The notes under the pieces are model-generated. The model worked only from the letters and a program-made list of their open reading frames with translations, had not been told where the DNA came from and did not search any database. DNA of 64,000 nt, from assembly GCA_965237595.1 (NCBI GenBank), contig CBDEFY010000006.1:496001-560000 (forward strand), in the 5' to 3' direction. This document shows positions 16,779 to 24,949 of the stretch, piece after piece (the stretch's first letter is position 1; each line of letters opens with the position of its first letter). A program made the position numbers and the translations under genes. Source of the stretch: UBA9611 sp965237595. Its GTDB lineage: Bacteria > Chloroflexota > Dehalococcoidia > Lucifugimonadales > UBA3495.

Positions 16779-17573
16779 CTACATGACCGACCTGACCACC
16801 CCTCCGTCCACCAGGATGGTCGAACCGGTGGTGTAGCTATTCTTCTCGGAGGATAGCTACACCACCAAGTCTCCCAGTTCCTCGGGACGTCCCAAACGGC
16901 CCACCGGGATGGTGGCCGAATGTGCCTGGAGCAGGTCCTCCACATTTGCTCCCGTTTCTTGCGAACAGGTCTCGAAGATGTGCATCATCCGATCGGTCAG
17001 CAGATATCCGGGGGCCACGTTGTTCACCAATATGTTGTCCCGGCCCACCTCGTCAGACAGGCTCTTGGCGAAGGCCAGGGCTCCCATGCGGGTCACCCCG
17101 GAAGTGACCAGATTGTCGATTGGCTGAAAGACCGAACTGGCCTGGATGTTGACGATCCGTCCCCACCCTCCATTTTTCATGTGGGGAACGGATTCCCGGC
17201 TCATGCGGATGAAAAACAAGAGAGCCATGTCGATGGACTGGAGCCAGACCTCTTCGGTGGTGTCAACGGCCCGGCCCGCCGGTGGGCCTCCGGAGTTGTT
17301 TACCAAGACGTCCAAGCGGCCAAAGTGGTCGACCGTTCGCTTCACCAAGGTCTGGATATCCGCCAAGCGCGTAAGGTCACCGGCCACCGCCAAAACATCG
17401 ACGCCGGCCGTTGCGCGGATCCCATCGGCGGCTTGGTCCAGCTCCTCAGCGTTGCGGCTGCAGATAACCAGGTTGGCGCCTTCCTGGGCCAGGGAGTCGG
17501 CACAGGCCCGGCCCAGTCCTTTGCTGCCGCCGCCGACTATGGCCACCCGGCCTTTTAGTCCCAGGTCCATCAC
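16779..17573 (-). pseudogene. Short-chain dehydrogenase with premature TAG near the C-terminus
   Basis: The protein has the Rossmann motif GGGSKGLGRACADSLA, NNSGG and the family-variant active region SSVFQPIDNLVTSGVTRMG, in which the usual YxxxK tyrosine is replaced, as in a known SDR subgroup. The open frame stops at TAG 16857-16859 after ELGDLVV. Reading on in the same frame gives LSSEKNSYTTGSTILVDGG and a second stop at 16779, which is exactly the expected SDR C-terminus (264 residues in all). So one nonsense codon removes the last 26 residues, including part of the cofactor and dimer surface. The codon lies inside a perfect 14-bp inverted repeat. The 238-residue product may be dead or impaired. 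Confidence 0.85.
16827..16866. repeat. Perfect 14-bp inverted repeat spanning the SDR nonsense codon
   Basis: GGTGGTGTAGCTAT (16827-16840) and ATAGCTACACCACC (16853-16866) are exact reverse complements around a 12-base loop. The left arm encodes the expected SYTTG residues, and the right arm is where a VVFLAS-like sequence would be expected but VV-stop-L-S is found. The right arm seems to have been overwritten by a copy of the left arm. Confidence 0.85.
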
Positions 17574-17659
17574 ACCCTCCAGTGCAAGAGTGTCAACATG
17601 CTACCAACCGGACAAGGCGGTCGCAACCGGCAGCGAAGAGTCCCCACTTTGGATTTTCC

Positions 17660-17688
17660 TTGACACCCGCAGACGCCTGATTTATGCT
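17660..17688 (+). promoter_or_regulatory. Sigma-70 type promoter for the DUF6282 gene
   Basis: A perfect -35 TTGACA (17660-17665) and -10 TATGCT (17683-17688) are 17 bases apart. The predicted transcript starts near 17695, about 97 bases ahead of the GTG start at 17792, and this rules out the in-frame ATG at 17684 as the translation start. Confidence 0.65.
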
Positions 17689-17791
17689 GGCGCAAACCTC
17701 AAAAGGGGCGCATCCGGACGGCCTGGTTTGCTCCTGCCCGTCCATTTTTGAGGCCTCCCTTAGGCCTTCATTTCAGCAGCATGGTGAGAGC

Positions 17792-18634
17792 GTGAGCAAC
17801 GTAGACCGGATACTGGAAGGCGCCCTGGACATCCACGTGCACTTTGGCCCCGACCCCAAGGTCGAACGGCGGGCTGGCGCTGTGGAGATTGCCTTACAGG
17901 CCCGGGATATGGGTATGCAGGGAGTAGTGCTGAAGAGCCACGAATATCCCACCCATCCAGTGGCGGCCACCACCAGCGACCTGGTGCCGGACGTCACCAT
18001 TCTGGGGGGCATCGCCCTGGACGCGGAAGTGGGCGGACCAAATCCCGCCGCGGTGGAAGCCACAGCCCGCATGGGCGGCCGGGCGGTCTGGATGCCGACC
18101 TATTCGGCCAAGGCCGACCGGGAATCAAAGGGGCTGGAGGGCGGCGTCTCCATTCTGGACAAGTCCGGAGCCCTGGCGCCGGAGGTCCATTCCATCCTCG
18201 AATCAATCAAGTCCCACGACATGGTGCTGGCTACGGGCCACATATCCACCGCCGAGAGCATGGCCCTGGTGGCGGAGGCCCGCAACATGGGCATTCAAAG
18301 GGTAGTGGTCACCCACGGCACCACCATGGCGTTCTGGACCGGGATGACCCTCGAGGACATGAAGACGCTGGCCGGAATGGGGGCTTTCATCGAGCACTGC
18401 ATCCATGTGGTGATGCCGACCACCCACCGGATGGACCCCAAAGAATTGGCCAAGACCATCTTGGCAATCGGCCCGGAGAAGTGCATCCTGAGCACCGACT
18501 TCGGGCAGGACTTCCACCCGATGCCAGCCGAGGGGATGCGCATGGGCATCGCCACCATGCTGCGCTCCGGCCTGGAGGAAGTGGAAGTGGGCATGCTGGT
18601 GAATGACAACCCTTCCCGCCTGATGGGGACCTAA
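17792..18634 (+). CDS. DUF6282 amidohydrolase-like protein
   Basis: From the GTG at 17792 the product is 280 residues. The metal-binding HVHFGPD follows LEGALDI at residue about 10, and further His/Asp motifs occur in order: LKSHEYPTHP, ATGHIS, VVTHG and LSTDFGQD. This is the metal-dependent hydrolase (TIM-barrel) pattern of the DUF6282 family, whose substrate is unknown. The longer in-frame reading from 17684 is excluded by the promoter position, and GGTGAGAG lies just before the GTG. Neighbours do not reveal its role. Confidence 0.75.
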   Translation: MSNVDRILEGALDIHVHFGPDPKVERRAGAVEIALQARDMGMQGVVLKSHEYPTHPVAATTSDLVPDVTILGGIALDAEVGGPNPAAVEATARMGGRAVWMPTYSAKADRESKGLEGGVSILDKSGALAPEVHSILESIKSHDMVLATGHISTAESMALVAEARNMGIQRVVVTHGTTMAFWTGMTLEDMKTLAGMGAFIEHCIHVVMPTTHRMDPKELAKTILAIGPEKCILSTDFGQDFHPMPAEGMRMGIATMLRSGLEEVEVGMLVNDNPSRLMGT

Positions 18635-18659
18635 CCGCTCCCGATCCCCCCGCTGCGAA

Positions 18660-20162
18660 TCAGAGAGTTTGGTTCTGGCTCTCGCCGAACTTCACCCACA
18701 GGACCGGCCCCGTCCCACCGGCCTCTGCGGTCACCTTGGCCCAGTCGGCGATGCGGTGTCCCACCACCCAGGCGATCCCCTTTGCAGTCTCCAACAACGG
18801 CACCCTTGCCCGCCAGTGCCGGGGCACCCGCAGGTCGGTGAAAAGGTCCTGCAATTTCTTCTGCCCCCGCATCCCCAAAGGTTGGATCCGGTCGCCGGGA
18901 CGCCACGCCCGCACGGTTGCTCCGTCCCCCAAGGCCGTCCGGTCCAGACAGGCCGTCCATTCGTCCCCGGCACCAGCCCAATCAGGTTCCTCACCGGCCA
19001 TTCCAGCCTGCATCGTGACGCGCCAAGGACCGGCTGACACTACCGTCTCAACACCGGCTTTAGCGGGCAACATGATGGGGTGTTCGCCAGCAAGCTCTGG
19101 ATAGGGACATTCCAGATTTGGACTTCGCGTGAGCACCAACTGCCGGTACTCCTGCCGGAGAATCACCCCTCCCGGGAGCTCCAGGCTCCGGCCGCCGCCC
19201 CGTTCTCCCAGCGCCAGGCCCTCCATCGCCACCAGATGGCTCTCCCTAAGCCTGGTGGCGTCTCCCGTCACCAGGATGTAGCCCCTCCGCAGGGCCAGGC
19301 GCTGCAGCAGGGGATGGAGGGCCGCCATCGCCGGTCTGGCGTAGCGCACCTCTCCCCCTGAACGTGCAGTTAAATGTTCCGCCACATCCGGCCATACCCG
19401 GTCCAACTCCCCCTCCACAAAGTCCAGTTCTTCTGCGGCGGTCCGGGCCAGCCGGACCAGGGCGTTTCGCACCTGGGGGTTGTAGTCTTGGGCCAGCCGG
19501 GGCATCAGGTCGTGGCGCAGCTTGTTGCGGGTGAACCGCCACATATAGTTGCCGCTGTCCTCCCGGTAGGCGCGCCCGGTCTCGCGGCAGTAATCGGCGG
19601 TCTCGTCTTTGGTAACGTCCAGCAGGGGCCGGAACAACTGCAGGCCACCGGCATCCGCAGGCCAGGGCCATTCGGAAACCTCGCCCATGCCGCGGAGGCC
19701 GTGCAGGCCAGCGCCGCGGAGCACGTGGAGCATCACCGTCTCCGCCAGGTCATCGGCGGTGTGGCCGACCGTCACCGCCCTGGCGCTGGCGTCCTTGGCA
19801 ACCCGGGCCAAGAAAGCGTACCGCATCTCCCGGGCTCCCTGTTCGAAGGACGAGATTCCCCGTTCTCTCTGGTACTCGCGGGGATCCTCTTTCGCCACGG
19901 TAAACGGGAGACCCAGTTCTTCGGCAACGTTGGCCACGAATGCCGCGTCGTCCTCGGATTCTTGGCCACGGAAATTGTGGTTCAGGTGGGCCACATGGAG
20001 GGACAGACCATGGGCATCTCTGAGCCGGTCAAGGGCGTAAAGCAAGGCTGAGGAGTCGGGGCCGCCGGACGCGCCGACGACCAGTGTAACGACGGCATTG
20101 GAATAGGCGGCCCGCTTGAGGGCGGCCGCTACCTGTCGTTCCAGCCGGGCGGCGTTGGCCAC
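18660..20162 (-). CDS. tilS: tRNA(Ile)-lysidine synthase
   Basis: This 500-residue enzyme modifies C34 of the CAU anticodon of tRNA-Ile to lysidine, needed to read AUA. The N-type ATP pyrophosphatase motif VVGASGGPDSSALLYAL lies at about residues 26-42, followed by HLNHNFRG and the VGHTADDLAETVMLHVLRG block. The C-terminal part (RPGDRIQPLGMRGQKKLQDL) matches the TilS C-terminal tRNA-binding domain. Length fits full-size TilS. It is the last gene of a leftward cluster with the phosphatase gene 12 bp upstream. Confidence 0.95.
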   Translation of the reverse strand: MANAARLERQVAAALKRAAYSNAVVTLVVGASGGPDSSALLYALDRLRDAHGLSLHVAHLNHNFRGQESEDDAAFVANVAEELGLPFTVAKEDPREYQRERGISSFEQGAREMRYAFLARVAKDASARAVTVGHTADDLAETVMLHVLRGAGLHGLRGMGEVSEWPWPADAGGLQLFRPLLDVTKDETADYCRETGRAYREDSGNYMWRFTRNKLRHDLMPRLAQDYNPQVRNALVRLARTAAEELDFVEGELDRVWPDVAEHLTARSGGEVRYARPAMAALHPLLQRLALRRGYILVTGDATRLRESHLVAMEGLALGERGGGRSLELPGGVILRQEYRQLVLTRSPNLECPYPELAGEHPIMLPAKAGVETVVSAGPWRVTMQAGMAGEEPDWAGAGDEWTACLDRTALGDGATVRAWRPGDRIQPLGMRGQKKLQDLFTDLRVPRHWRARVPLLETAKGIAWVVGHRIADWAKVTAEAGGTGPVLWVKFGESQNQTL

Positions 20163-20174
20163 GATCGGCTCCGG

Positions 20175-20792
20175 CTACCGGTTTTCGGAGGATAGGTGGC
20201 CGGTGGAGTTGTAAGAGGTAAGCCGGCGGCCCCGGTCATCGCTGTCGAATGTGCATACCGAAGCCAGGCTCAATGACATCCGGTGGAAGTTTTCCAATGG
20301 CACACCCAATAGCTCGCCGACGATGGAGCGGATGGCGAAGTTATGAGAGATGACCACCACCGACTCGTCCTCGGAGTGTTTCTCTTCGATATCCAAGATT
20401 GCCTGCCAGGCCCGCCTGCGGAGTTGGTACAGGGATTCCCCATTGGGCATTGACACCTTCTCCGGGGCGGAGCGCCAGGCTGAAAACACCTCGGGCCATC
20501 CTTGGCGCATCTCCTCGCCGGTTACCCCTTCCAGGTCACCCAGATGGAGTTCTTTCAGTCCCGGCTGTTTCGACACCGGCACCAAAGTGACCTTGACCAT
20601 CTCTTCGGCCACCTGGACGGTCCGGGTCAAGGGACTGGCGTAGATGGCGGAGTGGCCCCATTCGGCGGCGGCTTTGGCCGTCTCTTTGGCCTGGGAGAGA
20701 CCACGGTCGTTCAGCTTGATGTCTTCGTGGCCCTGGAATCTCCCCAGCCTATTCCATTCGGTCTCGCCGTGGCGCACCAGGAAGAACTTCAC
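20175..20792 (-). CDS. Histidine phosphatase (phosphoglycerate mutase-like)
   Basis: This 205-residue protein has the phosphohistidine motif LVRHGETEWNRLGRFQGHED at its N-terminus and the second catalytic His in VVVISHNFAIRSIVG, with the catalytic acid in GDLEG. It belongs to the cofactor-dependent mutase/GpmB/alpha-ribazole phosphatase branch; the sequence does not settle mutase against phosphatase. Its start overlaps the stop of the CNNM gene by four bases (20789-20792), so the pair is translationally coupled. Confidence 0.9.
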   Translation of the reverse strand: MKFFLVRHGETEWNRLGRFQGHEDIKLNDRGLSQAKETAKAAAEWGHSAIYASPLTRTVQVAEEMVKVTLVPVSKQPGLKELHLGDLEGVTGEEMRQGWPEVFSAWRSAPEKVSMPNGESLYQLRRRAWQAILDIEEKHSEDESVVVISHNFAIRSIVGELLGVPLENFHRMSLSLASVCTFDSDDRGRRLTSYNSTGHLSSENR

Positions 20793-22123
20793 TGGTCCGC
20801 CTCGGTCCGCCCGGCCCCGGTCCCGGAGTTAATCCGCCGCAACTCTACTTCCTCGATTCTGACCCCCTCCATGGCCTTGACGGTAATCCGGAGGTCGCCG
20901 AATTCCATGACGTCCCCGACCTCGGGGATGCTGCCCAGCCGGTCCAGGATGAACCCGGCCAGGGTCTGGTAGTCGCCCTCGGGAATGCCCAGCCCCAGTT
21001 CCTCGTTGATGTCGGAGATGGCCAGTCCGGCGTCCATACGGAATGCGTCCCGGCCCAGGGCTGTTACCGGCTCTTCCGGGGCTGAGCCCTCTTCTCCCAT
21101 CTGACCAACAATCACCGCCATCATCTGTCTCAGCGTTGCCAGCCCGGCGATGCCGCCGAACTCGTCCACGGTGAGCACAACGCTGTGTCCGCCTTCGCGC
21201 ATCTCGTTGAAGGTCCCGCTGACGCTCTTGGTCTCGGGGACGAAGAAGGCGGACCGGACTTGTCCGGTCACGCTGGCGGCGGAGTCCTTCTGAAGCCCGC
21301 GCATTCCGGCCAACACGTCCTTCACCGAGAGGACGCCCACCACATTCTCCATTGACCCCTCGTACACGGGGAACCTGGTGTGGGTATGCTGGGTGTAGAT
21401 TGGCAGAAATTCGTCCAGGCTGGCGCCCTGCTCAATCCACACAATCTCCGGCCGGGGGGTCATAATCTCCCGCATCTGGCGGTCGCCGAAGCGGAACACC
21501 TTCTCCAAGAGATCTGCTTCTCCGGCCTCCATGGTGCCGGTCTGGGCCCCGGCGGCAATCATAGTGCGAATCTCCTCCTCGCCCACCGGGGGGGTTATGG
21601 TGGAGATGCCAAGGGCCCGGTTGGTCAGGGTGCTGAAAAGCTGGAGCAGACTCACCACCGGAAAAAAGGCCAGTTCCACCAGCCGGACGGGCCGGGAAAC
21701 GGCGAATGCTACGCGCTCGGAGCGACGCCAGGCCACGTTCTTGGGCAGTGTTTCGCCGAACAACAACAGAAATATAGTCACGCCAGCGGTGGCGGCCAAT
21801 ACGGACAGGGATTTGTTGGTAATCAGGTTCAAGGCCAGTACCGTGGCCAGAGCCGCGGCCGCAGTGTTCACCAGGTTGTTGCCCAACAGCACAGTGGCCA
21901 AGAAACGCTCGGGCCGTTGGATGATGTGGGAGACACGGTCCGCGCCGGGCCGGCCGCTGCGGACCAAGTGCATGAGGCGCGCCCTGGGGAGGGCGATAAA
22001 CGCGGTTTCAGATGCAGAGAAGAACCCGGATAAGCCTAGACAGAGAATCAATAATGCTAATCGCCATGAATCACCGGCATCCATAAACGGAAGCCACCTC
22101 CAAAGACCACGAAAAGTTGCCAC
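20789..22123 (-). CDS. CNNM/CorC-type transporter (DUF21-CBS-CorC_HlyC)
   Basis: This 444-residue membrane protein contains a DUF21 transmembrane domain (about residues 18-200, with FFSASETAFIALPRARL and LLLFGETLPKNVA), a CBS pair starting at IMTPRPEIVWIEQG, and a C-terminal CorC_HlyC domain (GRDAFRMDAGLAISDINEEL). Such proteins are linked to magnesium or sodium export and were formerly called haemolysins. The fold and order are complete. It heads a leftward operon with the histidine phosphatase and tilS and is divergent from tsaD across 112 bp. Confidence 0.92.
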   Translation of the reverse strand: MATFRGLWRWLPFMDAGDSWRLALLILCLGLSGFFSASETAFIALPRARLMHLVRSGRPGADRVSHIIQRPERFLATVLLGNNLVNTAAAALATVLALNLITNKSLSVLAATAGVTIFLLLFGETLPKNVAWRRSERVAFAVSRPVRLVELAFFPVVSLLQLFSTLTNRALGISTITPPVGEEEIRTMIAAGAQTGTMEAGEADLLEKVFRFGDRQMREIMTPRPEIVWIEQGASLDEFLPIYTQHTHTRFPVYEGSMENVVGVLSVKDVLAGMRGLQKDSAASVTGQVRSAFFVPETKSVSGTFNEMREGGHSVVLTVDEFGGIAGLATLRQMMAVIVGQMGEEGSAPEEPVTALGRDAFRMDAGLAISDINEELGLGIPEGDYQTLAGFILDRLGSIPEVGDVMEFGDLRITVKAMEGVRIEEVELRRINSGTGAGRTEADQ

Positions 22124-22235
22124 TTGGCAATATCGGGCCTATTCACGATGATAGCATCGGGCGTAATTTAGTGTAAAGTTGGACTGAGACCGGCAATCGC
22201 CCGGCACTTCGCGCACCGGATACAAACCATAAACC

Positions 22236-23264
22236 ATGGCCATAAAGATACTTGGGATCGAAACATCGTGTGACGAGACCGCGGCGGGAGTGGTCGAGGA
22301 CGGTTGCACCCTGCTCTCCAACGTCATCTCGTCCCAGGCAGACCTCCACTCGGCCTACGGTGGCGTGGTTCCCGAGGTCGCGTCCCGGCAACACGTCCGA
22401 GACTTGGTGCCGGTGTTAGAACAGGCCGCCGCCAACTCGGGGCTGGGGCTGGAAGACATGGACGCGGTCGCCGTGACCTTTGGCCCGGGGTTGGCCGGGT
22501 CATTGATCACCGGGGTGAACGCCGCAAAGGCCATCGCCTATTCCCTGGGAATCTCGTTGATTGGTGTGAACCACTTGGAGGGGCACATCTACGCATCTTG
22601 GCTGGCCCAAGGAGACCTGAAAGAGGATCCCGGCTTCCCCTTGGCCTGCCTGGTGGCGTCCGGTGGCCACACCGACCTGCTATTGATGGAAGGGCACGGC
22701 AGATACAAGTTGGTGGGGCGCACCCGGGACGACGCCGCTGGGGAAGCCTTTGATAAGGCCGCCCGGATCCTGGGGTTGGGATTCCCCGGCGGCCCCGAAA
22801 TACAGCGGGTTTCCGAGGGGGCCACGGGCGAGGAGAAACTACCCAGGGCATGGATGAAAGACACACTGGATTTCAGTTTCAGCGGACTGAAGACCGCCCT
22901 GCTACACATGGCCCAAGAGCGGGGGATTTATCCCTCTCCGGAAGAGGGTGTGGACCAAGCACGCCTGGTCCGCGAGATGGCGGCTGCGTTCCAGGAATCA
23001 GTGGTTGACGTTATCTCGTCCAAACTGGTGGAGATGGCGGCCAAGTATCGGGTCAAGGGCCTCGTCTTAGGCGGCGGAGTAACGGCCAATGCGCGGCTGC
23101 GTGAGGAGATTGTCCTGCGGTCGCCTTTGCCGGTAATCATTCCACCGCCGGTCTTATGCACCGATAACGGCGCGATGATAGCGGCTTGTGGCTACTTCCA
23201 GTACCAACGGGGTGAGGAATCGGCCTTGGACATCGACGTGGACCCTGGGCTGCCGCTGGGATAA
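22236..23264 (+). CDS. tsaD: tRNA N6-adenosine threonylcarbamoyltransferase
   Basis: This 342-residue protein is TsaD (Kae1/Gcp). It has ILGIETSCDETAAGVVEDG at the start, the metal-binding histidines in NHLEGHIYA, and the nucleotide loops LVASGGHTDLLL and LGGGVTANARLR. With TsaB, TsaE and TsaC it installs t6A37 on ANN-decoding tRNAs; those partners are not in the window. Length is typical. Interestingly MtaB, which methylthiolates the t6A product, is encoded at 34.2 kb. Confidence 0.96.
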   Translation: MAIKILGIETSCDETAAGVVEDGCTLLSNVISSQADLHSAYGGVVPEVASRQHVRDLVPVLEQAAANSGLGLEDMDAVAVTFGPGLAGSLITGVNAAKAIAYSLGISLIGVNHLEGHIYASWLAQGDLKEDPGFPLACLVASGGHTDLLLMEGHGRYKLVGRTRDDAAGEAFDKAARILGLGFPGGPEIQRVSEGATGEEKLPRAWMKDTLDFSFSGLKTALLHMAQERGIYPSPEEGVDQARLVREMAAAFQESVVDVISSKLVEMAAKYRVKGLVLGGGVTANARLREEIVLRSPLPVIIPPPVLCTDNGAMIAACGYFQYQRGEESALDIDVDPGLPLG

Positions 23265-23375
23265 GCGAATCAGGTGGTTGCCGGTTAAGCTGCAACCGAA
23301 TCTCGGCCACACTAACCACTGCCATTTCACCCCCCACTCTAACTCTCCTCTTTGCGAGGAGGCTTGCCTCAAAAC

Positions 23376-23498
23376 TGTCATTCTGAGGAGCGCCGTAGGC
23401 CGACGAAAAATCTCGTTTCAACTGGGAATGACGGCGCAGGGAGAACGAGACCCCTCGCTGAGTTTATCCTGAGCGGAGCCGAAGGGCTCGGGGTGACA
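23376..23498. repeat. Dispersed imperfect palindrome, copy 1
   Basis: The element starts tgtcattctgagg and ends ctcggggtgaca, which are imperfect inverted repeats of each other. Inside, atctcgtt and aacgagac form a second arm pair. Related copies occur at 38501-38593 (inverted) and 63135-63228. All three lie in intergenic spacers, so this looks like a small foldback element family of the genome. The rest of the 357-bp spacer (23265-23621) holds nothing recognisable. Confidence 0.75.
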
Positions 23499-23621
23499 AA
23501 GGGAGGCGTACATAGCTCAATGTCACGGGCCATGATTATTAGTTTTGAGGCAAAGCCCTTGCGAGGGGGAGAGTACTAGTCCCTTTCCCCTGACGGAGGA
23601 AGGTTAGGATTGGGCGTGGCG

Positions 23622-24446
23622 CTACTCCACACCAAGTCCAGAATACCCCATGATTGATTGCCTGGCGGCGAAAGTTGCATCCACGACCTGGTAGATCTGG
23701 TCCTCAGCGGCCTCCCCCGTGAAAGGGAAGGAAAATTTCACGCCGTCCCCTTGGAACGTCACCTCGCCGTCGGGTTTGCTGAAGTAGAACTGGGCAATCA
23801 TTCCGACCCCCGACAGGATGGCCAGGAAGACCAGAAAAGCCACCAAGTCCACGCGGATGACGGGTATCGTAGGCCCGTCTACCCGGCCCGTCAGCCAGTA
23901 CGCCAGCAACACGTAAAAAAAGACACCGGCAATCATCATCAGCCCGCCCTGTAACAACGTGCCCTTGCTGCGCCGGCCCGCGTTCACTGCCACGGCCTTG
24001 ACCTCTTCCAGCGGCATCAGGACGGTCTCTTTCATGCCATCCCTCTGCCCAAAGGCGATGACCCTTTGGTTGGTCAGCACCAGCATCCGGCCCTGTTCCT
24101 GGGGATATGGAATCAGGCCCTTCTTGGTGCAGAAAGTGTGGGTTACCGTCTCGCCGGAAAGCAGACTCACTCGGCGGATCTTGATTCCTGGACTGAGTGT
24201 TGCAGCAACGCTGGGGAGGCGCCCGTGGACTATTTTTTGCGCGCTGAGGGCCCCTTTCCGCAAGCCGGTGGCATCGTGGGCCCGGGTCTTGAACCCTTGG
24301 TGCAGACCCTGATATAACCCATGTTGCAGGTCTTGGTGCAGACGACTCGAGAGGGCCACCGGCTTTCCGGGCCGCGTTACCGCATGGTCTTTGAGCTTTT
24401 TGGGTGGCCACTTCGCAGGTGGGATTTTGGGCAAATTAACGTACAA
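23622..24446 (-). CDS. Membrane protein with PH-like domain, function unknown
   Basis: This 274-residue protein is not assigned to a named family. The N-terminal 75 residues are basic and glutamine/histidine-rich with a short repeated pattern (LHQDLQHGLYQGLHQGFKT). The middle (VTHTFCTKKGLIPYP to RMLVLTNQRVIAFGQRDG) resembles bacterial PH-like domains, where LTNQRVIAF is a common core. Two membrane segments follow (GGLMMIAGVFFYVLLAYWL and VDLVAFLVFLAILSGVGMIA), and a soluble C-terminal domain ends the protein. It stands alone on the minus strand, ahead of the divergent T-box/ilvB unit. Confidence 0.7.
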   Translation of the reverse strand: MYVNLPKIPPAKWPPKKLKDHAVTRPGKPVALSSRLHQDLQHGLYQGLHQGFKTRAHDATGLRKGALSAQKIVHGRLPSVAATLSPGIKIRRVSLLSGETVTHTFCTKKGLIPYPQEQGRMLVLTNQRVIAFGQRDGMKETVLMPLEEVKAVAVNAGRRSKGTLLQGGLMMIAGVFFYVLLAYWLTGRVDGPTIPVIRVDLVAFLVFLAILSGVGMIAQFYFSKPDGEVTFQGDGVKFSFPFTGEAAEDQIYQVVDATFAARQSIMGYSGLGVE

Positions 24447-24573
24447 AAAGAGCTCCTTCCAATAGCCATACTACCATAGGGCAGCGGCCAACTTACACGT
24501 AAATCGGGTCTTCATCGAACGCTGACCGATGCACAATTGACGTCAAGCCATGCCCCCAGCCATTTCCAATGTA

Positions 24574-24602
24574 TTGACACTGGGAGACCCGTTTGTTAAT
24601 CT
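24574..24602 (+). promoter_or_regulatory. Sigma-70 type promoter of the ilvB T-box leader
   Basis: TTGACA (24574-24579) and TAATCT (24597-24602) are 17 bases apart. The transcript would start near 24609, right where the T-box stem I begins, giving a 340-base leader before ilvB. Confidence 0.75.
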
Positions 24603-24605
24603 TCG

Positions 24606-24893
24606 CTATGAAAGGCTGTGATGGAGACGAGTAGGCAGGGGTAGACGCCAAGCGAGCCTGGTACGGTGAGAGCAGGCGCGCCGATGCTGACCGAAAATCC
24701 CTCCGGAGCCGCCAGTTGAAAAACCTCTGAAGATGTAAAGAGGGCGAGTAGACCGGGCCGGGGTTCGTACCCCCGTTAAGAAAGACGGGACATGTTGGTG
24801 TCCTGCTAGAGAGGTCCCGATTCATTCGGGATAAATAGGGTGGTACCGCGGGAATAGAACGTCCCGTCCCTATGTGGGATGGGGCTTTTTTTA
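24606..24893 (+). promoter_or_regulatory. T-box riboswitch, probable Ile specifier (AUC)
   Basis: The 14-base T-box core AGGGTGGTACCGCG lies at 24837-24850. Upstream are the stem I landmarks: the GACGAGTA bulge near 24625, GGTGAGAGC and the specifier-loop region GAAAATCC-CTCCGGAG, where aligning the conserved CUCC-GAG gives AUC (24697-24699) as the specifier triplet. Downstream is an intrinsic terminator, CCCGTCC/GGATGGG with a T-run, at 24861-24893. Uncharged tRNA pairing with the T-box core would form the antiterminator and allow transcription of ilvB. The Ile assignment is inference from alignment to the family pattern; Leu and Val readings are not supported at that place. Confidence 0.9.
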
Positions 24894-24949
24894 TTGGGCG
24901 AAAGCGGCTCTCCCAGCGCATTTCTCTGCAGGAGGAAGTCCTAGGGGTC

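Noticed and set aside
24872..24949. N-terminal extension of IlvB
   Set aside because: It overlaps the T-box terminator hairpin and matches no acetolactate synthase.
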